Assembly (NCBI RefSeq): GCF_949987535.1 | Contig: NC_080071.1 | Span: 26,620,236-26,684,235 of the forward strand | Direction of reading: 5' to 3' | Source: Balaenoptera acutorostrata | Lineage: Eukaryota > Chordata > Mammalia > Artiodactyla > Balaenopteridae | Length of the DNA: 64,000 nt | In this document: positions 1-11,800 of the stretch, piece by piece | Layout of the letters: the number at the start of each line of letters is the position of its first letter | Position numbering within the stretch: position 1 is the stretch's first letter | Translations under genes and position numbers: made by a program | Notes under the pieces: generated by a model | Told to the model about the DNA's origin: nothing | The model's input: only the letters and a program-made list of their open reading frames with translations | The model's database searches: none

Positions 1-282
1 CGGGTTCGAGCCCTGGTCCAGGAAGATTCCACATGCTGCGGAGCAACTAAGCCTGTGCACCACAACTACTGAGCCTGTGCTCTAGAGCCCTCGAGCCACA
101 ACTACTGAAGCCCGCGCACCTAGAGCCCGTGCTCCGCAACAAGAGAAGCCAATGCAATGAGAAGCCTGCGCACCGCAATGAAGAGTAGCTCCTGCTCGCC
201 ACAACTACAGAAAGCCTGCATGCAACAACGAAGACCCAACACAGCCAAAAATAAATAAGTAAATAAATAAATTAAAATAAAA
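1..282 (+). mobile_element. CHR-type tRNA-Glu SINE, long subfamily, 5' end cut by window
   Basis: The window opens inside the tRNA-like head, at the B-box region (ggttcgagcc), and runs through the repeated 'cacaactactgagcc' body to an A-rich tail of AAAT units. The body keeps the segment 'actgaagcccgcgcacc', which marks the long subfamily in this window. It is a Pol III-type non-autonomous retroposon mobilised by L1 and has no coding role. The 5' end lies outside the window, so its TSD cannot be checked. Confidence 0.93.
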
Positions 283-835
283 AGAAGTACTACATTAGAT
301 TGTGTGCTTCTTGGTTCTTAGGGCAAATGGCTTTATTATAGCTTCTACATCTCTCAAACATGTCACTTTTCCACCAAGAGTATTAATGAAAAATAAAATT
401 ATCGTGATAAGTGTATTAGCAACCTAATGTTTTGGTGAAAGAAAGAGACGTAAGAAACTGTTTTAAAGACTTGGCTAAGCACTGTACTTTTCTTGCATCT
501 ATTTTATCTCCACTGTCTTTAGGTTGCTAAGATACTTTCTTCATTTCTGGCAGTTTCACCAGGAGAGGACAAGAATACAAACTGAGGTGATTTCACTTGT
601 AAATGATATGTAGTTGTCTCTTGTGGAGATTTTTAAAAATTTAATTTATTCACCAAAAAAGAAGGGGATGGGATAAAAATTCACTCTATTTCTCCCTCTC
701 TGCCCCAACTTTGGATATAGAGATAAGAAGAAGAGACATTCATGGTGATTGGATGACAAGGAAAATAATGGTATCATTGCTGATACATTGAGAATCTCAT
801 AGAGAGGAACTAGGTAGATACCCAGTGAGAAGGTC
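283..835. other. AT-rich sequence, nothing recognised
   Basis: No gene, RNA or identifiable repeat is visible. The only open frame here (76 codons, minus) has no recognisable features. Confidence 0.5.
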
Positions 836-1946
836 AGTGTATTTGTTTCCTGTGGCAGGTGACTTAAAACACACACTTGATGGCTTAAAACAGCACAGAT
901 TTATTTTTTATTTTTTATATTTTTTGAAAATTAAATAATCTCTTTTTTACTGAAGTATAGTTGATTTACAATATTATACTAGTTTCAGGTGTATAACATA
1001 GTGATTCAATACTTTTACAGATTATACTCCGTTTAAAATTATTATAAAATATTGGCTATATTTCCTGTGCTGTAGCCCCATTTTAAATATCTAAATATAT
1101 ATTCTAAAACTTGATGGGATCTTTGGCACCAAGAAATTTAGTGAATAATTCAAAGCATCTATTATGTCATGATATCGGTGACATGGAGAGATGATCTTTC
1201 ACTTCTATTTTTAAAAAGTAACCTGAGGGTATATATTAGTCCCCTCTGCTATATCAGTCAATCAGAGAACTGGTATCTTTCCATATGCAGAAATAATACA
1301 TTGCTGTTGTTGTAGCTGAAAATATTAAAAATTAAATTACATTCCACCCTGCTGTCAAGATTGTATTAACCAAACTTACATATACAAAAAATGACAGTAC
1401 AATAAACTACGGAGTATGATAAATCACTAAGCTCCTTTTGTTTCATATATGTGGAGGGAGGGTTGAATTTAATGCTTGAATCTCCCTGCTCAAACTTGTC
1501 TGAATGTCCTAACATTTGTAGAAAAGCAGCACAGATTTATTAATTCACAATTCTGGAGGCCAGAAGTCTGAAATCAGTATCACTGGACTTAAACCAAGCT
1601 GTCAGCAGGGCCACATTCCCTTTGGAGGCCAAAGGGGAGAATTTATTCCTTAACTTTTCTAGCTCTAGTGGCTGCTGGCATTCCTTGGCTTGTGGCCATA
1701 CCACTTCAATCTCTGCCCTAGGGTCGCATTGCTTTTTCCTCTTCTGTGGCAAAATTTCCTTCTGCCTTCCTCTTATAAAAAGACTTGTGATCATATTTAG
1801 GGTCCACCTGAATAATCCAGGATAATCTTTACATCTCAAGATCCTTTATCACCTCTGCATAGAACTTTTTGCCATGTACGGTAACACTCAGAGTTTCATG
1901 GTATGAGGATTGGGACATATTTGGAGGCCTTTATTCAGTCTAGTAT
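836..1946 (-). mobile_element. MaLR-type LTR (MLT1-like), split by an insertion
   Basis: Two segments, about 836-905 and 1527-1946, read together as the antisense of a mammalian MaLR LTR. Landmarks are 'ggcttaaaacagcacagattta', then 'cacaattctggaggccagaag', 'cttataaaaagac' and 'ggataatctttacatctcaag'. The two parts are separated by the insertion at 906-1526, flanked by an exact 15-bp duplication. A second relic of the same family is at 40488-40733. Family name is from memory of the consensus and the exact subfamily is unsure. Confidence 0.7.
906..1526 (-). mobile_element. L1 3' end plus unknown 5' part, one insertion with TSD
   Basis: A 621-bp insertion bounded by an exact 15-bp TSD, cagcacagatttatt, at 891-905 and 1527-1541. 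Read on the minus strand, the last ~200 bp (about 1105 to 906) is a diverged L1 3' end ('ttgtaaatcaactatacttcag', then an A-rich tail). The preceding ~420 bp (1526 to about 1110) do not look like L1. This arrangement fits a chimeric retrocopy made by template switching onto L1 RNA, but a diverged L1 3' UTR or a later nested insertion could also explain it. Confidence 0.65.
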
Positions 1947-2760
1947 AGTGAGGTAAAGTGTGTAAAGAGGCTGGTGTGACTTTTTACATGCGGTCTCTAA
2001 GAGTCTTATGAGACAGCAACCAAATCAGGGATAACTCCTATTTTTAGGGCTAAGATCTTTTAAGGATTGGAGAATACTGATTACTTCTAAACATCCTGAG
2101 TTTCATGGTGGATATGAAACGAATATACCCTTTGGGGTGGATGAGTAAAAATGCTACTTTATTAAAACTGATAGAGGCATTTTAATATTTGTTCTGTGGA
2201 TGTTGTGGAAAAGTGTGCATTCTCTTTATAATGTCAAGTTTAATTATGCCTATCACTGATATTTTATAATTCTTCTTGTAATTCTTATAATTCTTCTTGA
2301 AATTGTTTCATCTCCTTGATCTACTTGTTAAAAGTTATGTTAAATTTTAAGTAAATTTTTATTTCTTTCTTAATAGTTTATATTTTATTTATTTCTATGC
2401 TATATGTATTGTTCACAATTACTATATTTTTATTGTGCATTATAACTTTTATAGATATATAATAATAATTTTTTTCTCATTTCATATTTTTGGCCATGAT
2501 ACATGACACTTTGATTCTAATATTTTTACTTCTCTGCTTCTCTGACTTTTAAATATTTATTTTGACTGAAGAAACTTTCTGAACCTCTTTGAACCCCAGG
2601 GAAATTTCCAACATTTCTTTCTCAATTTGTTTATATGTATGCTTCCTGTAATTAACAATGACTTCAATTTTACCTTTTGATCCAATCTGACGGTATTTTC
2701 CTCTTAAGCCATTTACATTTACTATGGCAAATGATTTATGGTTTTATTTTGCCATTTTAT

Positions 2761-2882
2761 TTATTTATTTATTGGCCATGCCACATGGCTTGCAGGATCT
2801 TAGTTCCCCGACCACGGATTAAACCCAGGCCATGGCAGTGACAGAGCTAAGTCCTAACCACTGGACTACTAGGGAATTCCCG
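2761..2882 (-). mobile_element. Short, older tRNA-derived SINE
   Basis: A short antisense SINE lacking the long repeated body: (TTTA)n tail, 'cttgcaggatcttagttcc', then the tRNA-like head ending 'ctagggaattcc'. A 12-bp TSD, ttgccattttat, flanks it at 2749-2760 and 2883-2894. It is more diverged than the long copies in the window. Confidence 0.88.
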
Positions 2883-2894
2883 TTGCCATTTTAT

Positions 2895-3214
2895 TTTATT
2901 TATTTATTTATTTATTTATCTATCTATCTATCTATTTATTTATTTATTTATGGCTGTGTTGGGTCTTCGTTTCTGTGCGAGGGCTTTCTCTAGTTGCGGC
3001 AAGCAGGGGCCACTCTTCATCGCGGTGGGCGGGCCTCTCACTGTCGTGGCCTCTATTGTTGCAGAGCACAGGCTCCAGATGCGCAGGCTCAGTAGTTGTG
3101 GCTCACGGGCCTAGCTGCTCCACGGCATGTGGGATCTTCCCAGACCAGGGCTCGAACCTGTGTCCCCTGCATTAGCAGGCAGATTCTCAACCACTGCGCC
3201 ACCAGGGAAGCCCC
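2895..3214 (-). mobile_element. CHR-type SINE, short-body subfamily, expanded tail
   Basis: Antisense copy of the second subfamily in this window, marked by 'gtgcgagggctttctctag' and 'cactcttcatcgcggtg'. It abuts the 3' TSD of the older SINE at 2761-2882. Its tail has expanded into a (TTTA)n/(TCTA)n microsatellite, about 2891-2951. The 66-codon open frame at 2975-3175 is the antisense face of the SINE, not a gene. Confidence 0.93.
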
Positions 3215-3547
3215 CTATTTTATAATTTATGGGGTTTATACTTATTGTTTCTTGTCACCTGTGTAATATGTGTCATTGAAAATTGTCTTTTTCCTATTAC
3301 TTATTTTTTCCTACAAGTATTCGTAGAATGTGCGTTTGTCCCATTTCTGTTCTACAGTGTTAGCTTTATAATTTACACATATTTTCTACATATTACATAA
3401 ATGTATAATTTTTATATATAAACAGCTTAAAATACATATATATGTAATTTTAAACCAATGACAAGAATATAAGATTACTCTTAATTCTCCTGTATAACAT
3501 GAGACTCATAAAGTTCTTACTTTCCGTTTTTCCTCCCTCAAAACACG

Positions 3548-3790
3548 AATTACACTACCAAATGTAAAATAGATAGCTAGTGGGAAGCAGCCGCATAGCA
3601 CAGGGAGATCAGCTGTGCTTTGTGACCACCTAGAGGGTTGGGATAGGGAGGGTGGGAGGGAGACGCAAGAGGGAGGGCATATGGGGATATATGTATACAT
3701 ATAGCTGATTCACTGTTATACAGCAGCAACTAACACAACAATGTAAATACTCCAATAAAGATGTTAAAAAATAAATAAAAAAATAAAATA
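3548..3790 (+). mobile_element. 5'-truncated young L1 3' end
   Basis: Matches the 3' UTR of the full-length L1 at 21469-28392: 'taaaatagatagctagtggg', the G-rich run at about 3639-3664, 'gctgattcactgttatacagc', then 'ctccaataaa' and an A-rich tail. A weak 7-bp flank match (aaaacac) lies at 3541-3547 and just after the tail. It inserted into the old antisense L1. Confidence 0.88.
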
Positions 3791-3799
3791 AAAACACCA

Positions 3800-4629
3800 A
3801 AAAAAGCCACAAAAACATGTATTAATGATTTTATTTAGATCAAATTCTTTGACAATAAGAATTTTGTTTAATATCATGTATTCTCTTTCCCAAGAAATAT
3901 TTTTATAGATTATGTAACATAGTTGTGTTAAAAACTACTGATTACATATTAATGCTAATTTTAATGGATGTATTACATGTTACCAATTTTTAAATATCAT
4001 ATAACCTCTTGAGATTTTATAATTTTTATTTATTCTTTTAGTCAGCTGTAGTAGTTTTTCAAGTATCAAGTACTTTTTTTTTCCAAGAAGTGTCAAAGGA
4101 TCCTTGCTTTTCTGGTTTCTAATAAAAGTTTAACTAGCTTCAGGTTTTTTTTTTTTTTACTATAAATCATTTCTCTGCAAAACTCAGTAGAACAGTATTA
4201 TTCAAATAATGATTCTTGGACCATCTGCCTCAGAATCTACAAAAATACGGTCCAGGAATCTGTATTTTACATAAGGTTTCACAGTAATTTCAAATTTTAG
4301 AAGCTATTTGCGTAGAATTTGCTCTAGTCACTACTGAAATTTAGTATTATAAAAAGAAAGTGTAATGTCAACTTGAATTATTTTTTCCTTTGTGTATTGT
4401 TTGTAGTTTCTGCCTATAGGAATTTTCATTATCCTTGAAATCCGTAAATATCAAATATATTTGTAGCTGTGGGTTACATTACATTGATTTTGCCTGATTG
4501 GCCCTTTTAAAATAGAAACAGGTATTTCTTTGGCTTAGCATAATTTTCCTCTATTTCTTCTTGATTGTTACTTTCTTCAACTTCTTCCTTCATGTATGTG
4601 TATCGGATCTCTTCAATTTAGTGAGCACA
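3800..4629. other. AT-rich sequence with a possible MER5-like relic
   Basis: Mostly unrecognised. At about 4192-4305 the order 'attattcaaataatgattcttgg ... ggaatctgtattttacataagg' loosely resembles a MER5-type DNA transposon, but divergence is high. Confidence 0.35.
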
Positions 4630-5340
4630 TCTATCATTTTTTAAAACTTTTTATTTTGAGGTAACTACAGATTCACAGTATATTGCAAAAATAGTAGAGA
4701 GAAATCTTCTGTATGCTTCATCCATATTCCCTCAATGGTTACACCTTACATAACTATATTACAATATCAAACCAGGAATCTAATACCGTGTTAAATGCCA
4801 TTTTATCACATACACAGATTTGTGTAAGCACAAATGTATAGTTAAATGCCATTTTATCACATACATAGATTTGTGTAAGCACAAGCACAATCAAGATATA
4901 GAACTATTCCACCTACACAAAGATCTCCTTCCCTTTATAGTCACACTCCTTACCCCTTACTATCCCTAGTCCCTGGAAACTATTAGCCTGATCTCAATCG
5001 CTATAATTTTGTAACTTGAGAATAAGTGAAATCAAATAGTATGTGACTTTTTGAGATTGGCTTCACTCATCATAAAGCCCTTGGGATCCATCTAAGTTGT
5101 TGCATGTATCAATAGTTCATTCCTTTTCATTGCTGAGTAGTATTCCTGGGTGTGGATGTTCCACAATTTGTTTAGCAAGTCTCTTAATTTCTTTATTATC
5201 TTCAACTATTAATACATTTTCTTTTCCTTTTAGTTCTGGAAAAATTTCCAAAGTTGATTTTATAAATTATCCCTTTCTCCCTATTTTAAAGGAGTTAATT
5301 TACTGTTTTTTGTTTCTATGGGCTTTCTAAATTTTATATG
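4630..5340 (-). mobile_element. Old antisense L1 fragment (3' region)
   Basis: Landmarks in antisense order are 'gattcacagtatattgcaaa', 'ccctagtccctggaaactat', 'gattggcttcactcatcata' and 'cattgctgagtagtattcc'. These match the 3' part of old mammalian L1. No frame remains open. It contains an internal 51-bp tandem duplication at 4790-4884. Confidence 0.75.
4790..4884. repeat. Tandem duplication, 51-bp period
   Basis: A unit beginning 'gttaaatgccattttatcac' occurs at 4790 and again at 4841. The aligned 44 bp (4790-4833 and 4841-4884) differ at one position (c/t). The duplication lies inside the old L1 relic and must postdate its insertion. Confidence 0.95.
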
Positions 5341-5974
5341 CACATTTTTGCCCTTATGAAACTACTCTTAATGATCTCAGATTTCTCTCTTTAAATAGAT
5401 TTAATGACTCAAATCTTTGTAATAATTATAATTAATATGACTATATTGCTGATAATATAAATTTTAATTTTTAAAGTGTTTTTATGTTTCATCCAGGCAA
5501 TATAGTGGAGTGGCTTAAAAGCATGGCTCTGGACTCAGACTTCTCTGTACAAATCCAAAGTCCCTTGTTAAAGTTGGAACACCTTTTGATCAGAGCCAGC
5601 TGTGATCGTATTTGCTGCTAAGTGGATTAATGAGACTGAAGTTCACTAGACAAAAGAGAGATGGCTACTCAGTGAGGTGAGTAAATATAAACACCAGGTG
5701 GGCAAGTGATCACCACCTAGGTTATTTAAAACTCTGTTGCTTGTCTTTTGTTATCTGAAGGTTTGGTAAGTCATTCTTCAACCTGTACCACTCAGAATTA
5801 ACTATAATCCATGGCTGGAATGATTATATTTGAAATCAGAACCTGGATGTATGCAGTGTGAATAGGGGTGTTTGAGAGGATGAGTATTTTATATTATGAG
5901 AAAACATTGCATTGGGAAGAAAAAATACACACTTGTCCTAGGATAGTGATATGGCACCAGAGTCATTTGCCCCC
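5341..5974. other. Unrecognised DNA with a MIR head fragment
   Basis: At about 5495-5570 the string 'tagtggagtggcttaaaagc' followed by 'ggctctggactcagac' resembles the tRNA-derived start of a plus-strand MIR. The rest is unassigned. Confidence 0.45.
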
Positions 5975-6830
5975 CAATTTTTTCATTGTGTTAAAATACA
6001 CATGACATAAAATTTACCATCTTTACCATTTTAAAGTGTACAGTTCAGTGGTATTAAGCACATTCATATTGTTCTGCAAACATCACCGCCATTCATCTTC
6101 GGAACATTTTTCATTTTACAAAACTGAAACTCTTACCCTTTAAACAATAACTCCCCATTCTCCTCTCCCCCAGCCCCTGGCAACCACCACTCTTTTTTTT
6201 TTTTTTTTTTTTTAAAGGATTTTCTTATTTATTTATTTATTTATTTATTTTTGGCTGTGTTGGGTCCTCGGTTCGTGCGAGGGCTTTCTCCAGTTGCGGC
6301 AAGCGGGGGCCACTCTTCATCGCGGTGCGGGGACCGCTCTTCATCGCGGTGCGCGGGCCTTTCACTATCGCGGCCCCTCCCGTCGCGGGGCACAGGCTCC
6401 AGACGCGCAGGCTCAGCAATTGTGGCTCACGGGCCCAGCTGCTCCGCGGCATGTGGGATCTTCCCAGACCAGGGCTCGAACCCGTGTCCCCTGCATTAGC
6501 AGGCAGACTCTCAACCACTGCGCCACCAGGGAAGCCCAACCACCACTCTTAATGTCTCTATAAATTTGACTACTCCAGGTAAGTCATATAAGTATTGTAA
6601 AATCATACAGTAACTTCTTTTCGTGATTGGCTTATTTCACTGTACACAATGTCCTAAAGTTTCATCCAGGTTGCAGCATGTGTCAGAATTCTCATACTTG
6701 TTAAGGCTGAGTAATATTCTATTGTATGTATAGACCACATTTTTTAATTCATTCATCCATTGATGAACATCTGGGTTGCTTCCACCTTTTATCCATTGTG
6801 AATAATGCTGCGATGATAGAGTCATTTTAA
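5975..6830 (-). mobile_element. Old antisense L1 fragment, split by a SINE
   Basis: Antisense L1 with 'tttaccattttaaagtgtac', 'cagcccctggcaaccacc', 'gtaatattctattgtatg' and 'tgggttgcttccaccttttat'. The SINE at 6195-6537 interrupts it with an exact 13-bp duplication of L1 sequence. No coding frame survives. Confidence 0.85.
6195..6537 (-). mobile_element. CHR-type SINE, short-body subfamily, internal duplication
   Basis: Antisense copy with a long T tract, (TTTA)n tail and intact tRNA-like head. The exact 13-bp TSD, aaccaccactctt, is at 6182-6194 and 6538-6550. Unlike its relatives it carries a local 24-bp tandem duplication: the 17-mer ctcttcatcgcggtgcg is at 6313-6329 and 6337-6353. Open frames of 75-100 codons on both strands are by-products of its high GC content. 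Confidence 0.96.
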
Positions 6831-8489
6831 AATGTGGATTTAGAACATTTTTTTTGATGGAAATATGCTAAAGATAAATTAACCATCACAAGAGCATAAA
6901 TCGTGAATCTCTACAAATGAGCTGGAACCAGAAGTTCTAGTCTGAAAGCATGAGTTGTAGGAGCTCATGGAATTAAATAATAACTTATATTGGTCCAAGT
7001 GTCACCTACCAAGAAGATGATCTTATGGTGTAGGAACACCAATTGTTTAGCTATAAAATGTTTGGTCATAATGACTTTTAGGACTAAACTTTGGTAAGGT
7101 CTCCCACAAACTTTCGGGATTCCTGGAACCCGTCGTTCGTCCAGCAGTCACCTTCATGTTGTACATATCCTGAGCATGAAGTTACTCAAGTCCCAGGTGA
7201 ACACTTGAAGGTTTGAAGAAGAAAAAAAAAACAAAAAAACTACTGGGAGTGAGGAAAGAGATCCATGGCCCAGGCAAGGACTTCCCAAATGAAACACACA
7301 GTGGGTGAATGCAATGACTTTAGGGGGAAATGACAATGACAATAAAAGCCTATTTAAGAGGGGGACCATTGTTGCTAAATTTGGATGAATTCAAGATTGC
7401 ATTAAGACTGGACTACACTGAAGTTTTCAGGTAGGGTCAGGCATGTAACCTTTGCTTCTGGTTTTCAGGACTGTTGATGGCATAGAACTGAAACTAAGAA
7501 TAGATCTGTGGTTGACTATGATTTGCTTTTTTCTCTCTAATCTTGTTAAATGACTGGGTTTCCCTTTAAGTTATACCATCAAGGCTTTGCTGGGATCTTA
7601 ATTATTAGGTGTACGCTTTTGTATATTCCTGCTTTATCATAGTGTTAGTTCAGTATTATGTGGGTGAATTTAGGGAAGAAGTGGGCAGAGTCTGCATCAG
7701 TCCTGGCCAATGAAAAAAGGATCATCTTGCTAAAATGTTTTAAGCATCTACCGTGACCCCAAATGAAAGTTGCTGTCAATATCCAAAAAGAGCACAGAGA
7801 TGCATTGATATTTCTGTTATTAAACATCCCTTAGATCTCAGCTGACTATATGGGCTGATTTTCTTAAGCAATTCTGGGAGGGGAACTGTCATTTTGGAGA
7901 ATTGTGTGTTTAACTTCCGTTAATAATACAAAGGGAGAGAATTTAGTTGAGAACAGTGTTGAATTCTTAGAGGTCCAAAGATATCTTTGAGGAGAAAGCA
8001 TTTGCTCTATTAAATCTCCATTAGGTAAACTCATATTTTAGGGGAGCGGTAAGAGAAAATTTCTGCAAGTATTTAAGCCTAGGAAAATGAGAGAGCAGAG
8101 ATACAAAATGGGGCTGTATGAACTAGGGGTTGTATGTGAGAGAAGTGAGAACCAAAGAAAAGCGCTCAGTGAGTGGGAGAGGTAGGGAATGAAAGGGAAC
8201 TACCATAAAGAAATGCAGGGGATCAGCCAGATTAAAACTGCTGAAAAATAAGTTTCAAGGAAAAGGAAGGCATTAGTAGGGTCAAATATTGATTAAAATG
8301 GACTGAGATGAAGATGGAGAAAATGTTATTGGACTCGAGAGTTAGATTATTAGTAGCAGTCTTCATGAGCAAGTTTCAAAAGAGTTGTAGGAATGGAAAC
8401 TAGGGAGTAAGGGAACTATGGAAATTGAGGAAAGATGTGAAGAGTCAGTATCTTTGCAAATATTTGCATGTGATGAGACTGATGAAGAT
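6831..8489. other. Unrecognised non-repetitive DNA
   Basis: No repeat or gene identified. Open frames are short (60-71 codons) and show no domain-like character. Confidence 0.5.
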
Positions 8490-8502
8490 GAAACTATAAT
8501 TT

Positions 8503-8798
8503 TTTTTTTTTAAATTAATTAATTAATTTATTTATGGCTGTGTTGGGTCTTCGTTTCTGTGCGAGGGCTTTCTCTAGTTGCGGCAAGTGGGGGCCACTCT
8601 TCATCGCGGTACGCGGGCCTCTCACTATCTCGGCCTCTCTTGTTGTGGAGCACAGGCTCCAGATGCGCAGGCTCAGTAATTGTGGCTCACGGGCCTAGCT
8701 GCTCCGCGGCATGTGGGATCTTCCCAGACCAGGGCTCGAACCCGTGTCCCCTGCATTGGCAGGCAGATTCCCAACCACTGCGCCACCAGGGAAGCCCC
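8503..8798 (-). mobile_element. CHR-type SINE, short-body subfamily
   Basis: Complete antisense element, T tract and (AATT)n tail at left and tRNA-like head at right ending 'accagggaagcccc'. An exact 13-bp TSD, gaaactataattt, lies at 8490-8502 and 8799-8811, which indicates a fairly young insertion. The 84-codon frame at 8559-8813 is the SINE antisense frame. Confidence 0.96.
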
Positions 8799-8811
8799 GA
8801 AACTATAATTT

Positions 8812-11800
8812 AAGATAGCATCAAGCAACCATCTCATGTTGGCTCATGGAGACTTGGGCATGTTTGTAGGAATAGGTGTGTTAAAAATAGAAAAAAATTA
8901 GAAGAGTAAAGAAAATATATTAGAACTGATAGCTGAATGATAAATAATAAACTCTTATTTTACTAAATATATTTGGTTTATATTAATTGTAGAATTTTCC
9001 TGGTGAATGTTGTTACGCATTATGTAATATTGTGCTATTTTCTTTTTTCAAGTTTTCCTCTTACAAGGTAAATTCACCAAAGCTTCTTTCTGATTTATTT
9101 GTGATGGAAATTGAGTTATTAATTTGTTCAGGTTAGAATAAGGACAAAAAAACTCTGTGATAGAAATTTTATAGAGGTAGGCCACCATTTGCTGGTGGAA
9201 TCCAGCCACATAGCCTTCTCTATAATCTTGATAAATCTCTTGGAAAAATAGCTGTTGTCCTAAAGTAAAATTTGAACTTCAGTTCACATTCCTGCATATT
9301 AAACATATTTGTTCAATACACTATTATATTTAGTTTGTAAATAGAATTAACAGTTTATATTTAAAAATCCTGTCCTACAGGAATATCTGTGCAGAGCATT
9401 TAAAAATGGATAGTTTAAAAATAACTTATCTTTAATTTTGAGACATATACATACTGATTTGTTATATATAAAAGGAAATTCTCCTTCATAATTATATCTT
9501 GCTCATACTTAAAGTTTTTGTGTTTTTTGATGATGTAGCCCTGGATGGCTATGGAATTTCAGGCCAGGCGTCTTAGGAAATGCCAAAATTTGGGATGCTT
9601 TTTTCTCTGGGCCAGACCTTTTTATTACAACGAAAGAGAAAGTCCAGTGCACTGAGGAAGAGATTGTACAAAGGGTTTCAGTTTCCCCTTCTTTCCTACG
9701 AAATGCAACGCCCTGCCATACTCAGGTATTTCATGCACTGCTCCTGCGTTCTCTGTGAAGTTAGGAATCTCCAGTTATCTGAATAATCTAGATCCCTAAA
9801 ATTGGTTGAGTAGCCTAGGCCACTCCAGCTTTTTAAGCAGAGAGGGTCCACTTCCTACAGCCAGGTTTCTGACAGTAGGAATGGGTGGCTCTTCTAAAGG
9901 GGAAGTTTCAATCCTTATTACTTTTCTCAGGACAGAAATTGTGGTCCAATGATGATATCCAATCATGATTATCTTACCTCATTTAGGGTAGGTGAAGGTA
10001 ATACTCATTGTGACTCTAAGGCGCACATTTTTCTGTTTGATGCAAACTTCAGAAAGCAAGAAATCATAATCTCTCATCTTAGAAGGGTTTTTCACAGGGA
10101 AGTTGCCAACATCACATGATCTCCTTCCTTGTGGTAATATGCATAGTGTGTCTTCAGTGAAGACACTCAGGTGGCTGCAATAACTTGCTTAAGATTGACT
10201 CTGGTGCATCTTTGAGGAGGACAGATTGTACATGGTGCTGCTGGATGACCTTAGACTATAATGAGATTTCCTGAGAGATTATTTTAATACTGGGATTAAA
10301 AATTGCCTACAAAAATCCACAGAATGAATAATTTATGGAGGGATAAACAAAAGTTAAGTGTAATTTTAAAATTATATTTTTCAACTTATTACCATGACAT
10401 GCGTGTAATTAAGGAATAAGACTTGGATCTATGGCATGAAGGAGATAGCTTCCTACTTTGTTAAGAGATACCTAAACTGTTTGGACAACCTTAACAGTTC
10501 CCTCTGTACCCATAACCTATTCCCCAGTGTCCTTATAAAAGTTGAGAGTTCTGTCTTTTATTTTGTGGGCTTTCTTGTTCTGCAATGGTGTAACAACTTC
10601 CTTCCATCACATTATAAATAGCTTTATCTACCAATTTCCTTCAGATGGATTTCTCTGCTTCAAGCTCCTTCAGTTGGATTTCTCTATCTCAGCATCCTAT
10701 TTGCTCATCAAATAGGACAGGTGAGTTGCCATATACGGAACACTTGGCTTTTGCTGAGATGAGATTTAAGACAGGAGAAATAGGAAAGCTAGTTTGCTAC
10801 TCAGAGGGAAGGTGATGTGTTCAGTTTGCAGATAGAAAGGTTTAGATGTCCTGCAGGCAACTGTGGAGGTATTGGAATCCAGGCTTAGGTGAGAGGTTAG
10901 GTTTGGGAAATCAATTGTGTAGCCATTAGTAGGAAATGATCATTGGTATTAGAAGGCAGGAGCAGTAGGCCAGCATAATGTAAGTGAACTGATATTGGGA
11001 CTGAGGACTGAATCTTGCAGCAAAAAAGAGGAAGAAGAGTTACTGAAGGAGAGGCAGAAGCCAGATAGAAGAGCAGGACACGCTTGTCACTGTCCTTTCA
11101 TGGTGGGCCTTCACAGTCACCATGACTCCAGGTTTAGATTTGTGATGTGATCGCCAAGTGAGAGCACACCACTGTATTTTGTGAGTATGTATTAAACTTT
11201 GAATTTAATAATAGCACACATTTAAAACATACCAAATTGTTTGGACTATTAAAAAATCGAAGTAGTTTGGACTCCTGCTAACCAATGATTTTCTTGGGAG
11301 GGAAATCATGAGACTGTTCTGGGAATGGGTGATCAAAGATGTCAGAAGTGTCCAGTGTTGAAGAGACACCAAAGAGAATAAGAACTGAGAAAAGATCACG
11401 GTATTCACCAAGAAGATCACCGGAGTTCCTTAAGAGAGAGGTCCGTGTATTGTGGTAAAAGGAAGTCAAGGAATTAGTAGATGGTGAGAAAATGGCACTG
11501 GTCTCAAACATCCTTTAGAAGAGAGTTTGGCAGTTAGAATTGCACGTGTGTGTGTGTGTGTTGATTGTTCTGTATATGTTCTGTGTGAGGCGGGGCACTT
11601 TCCCTTAGTTTGTTCATTTTTGCCTCTTATGCCCTGTCTCTTCCAATACCTCCTGATGTCTAGGGAACTGGAATCCTGGCTGAAAGGCAAGCCTGTTGTC
11701 TAGTTGTCACACTGCCCAAGCAGAGCACAACACTGAGTTTTTTTTTCACACCGTGGTGCTGAAAGGCAGAGGTAGATGCAAAAAAATACCCTTGAGTCTG

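Larger units (their letters stand above)
2140..3547 (-). mobile_element. Old antisense L1 fragment (host of nested SINEs)
   Basis: T-rich sequence at about 2140-2748 and 3215-3547 resembles the antisense of old mammalian L1 in the endonuclease region, for example 'ccatttacatttactatgg'. It is interrupted by two antisense SINEs. No open frame survives. The outer edges are uncertain. Confidence 0.55.

Noticed and set aside
2891..2951. CRISPR-like or structured tandem array
   Set aside because: It is a simple (TTTA)n/(TCTA)n expansion of a SINE tail.
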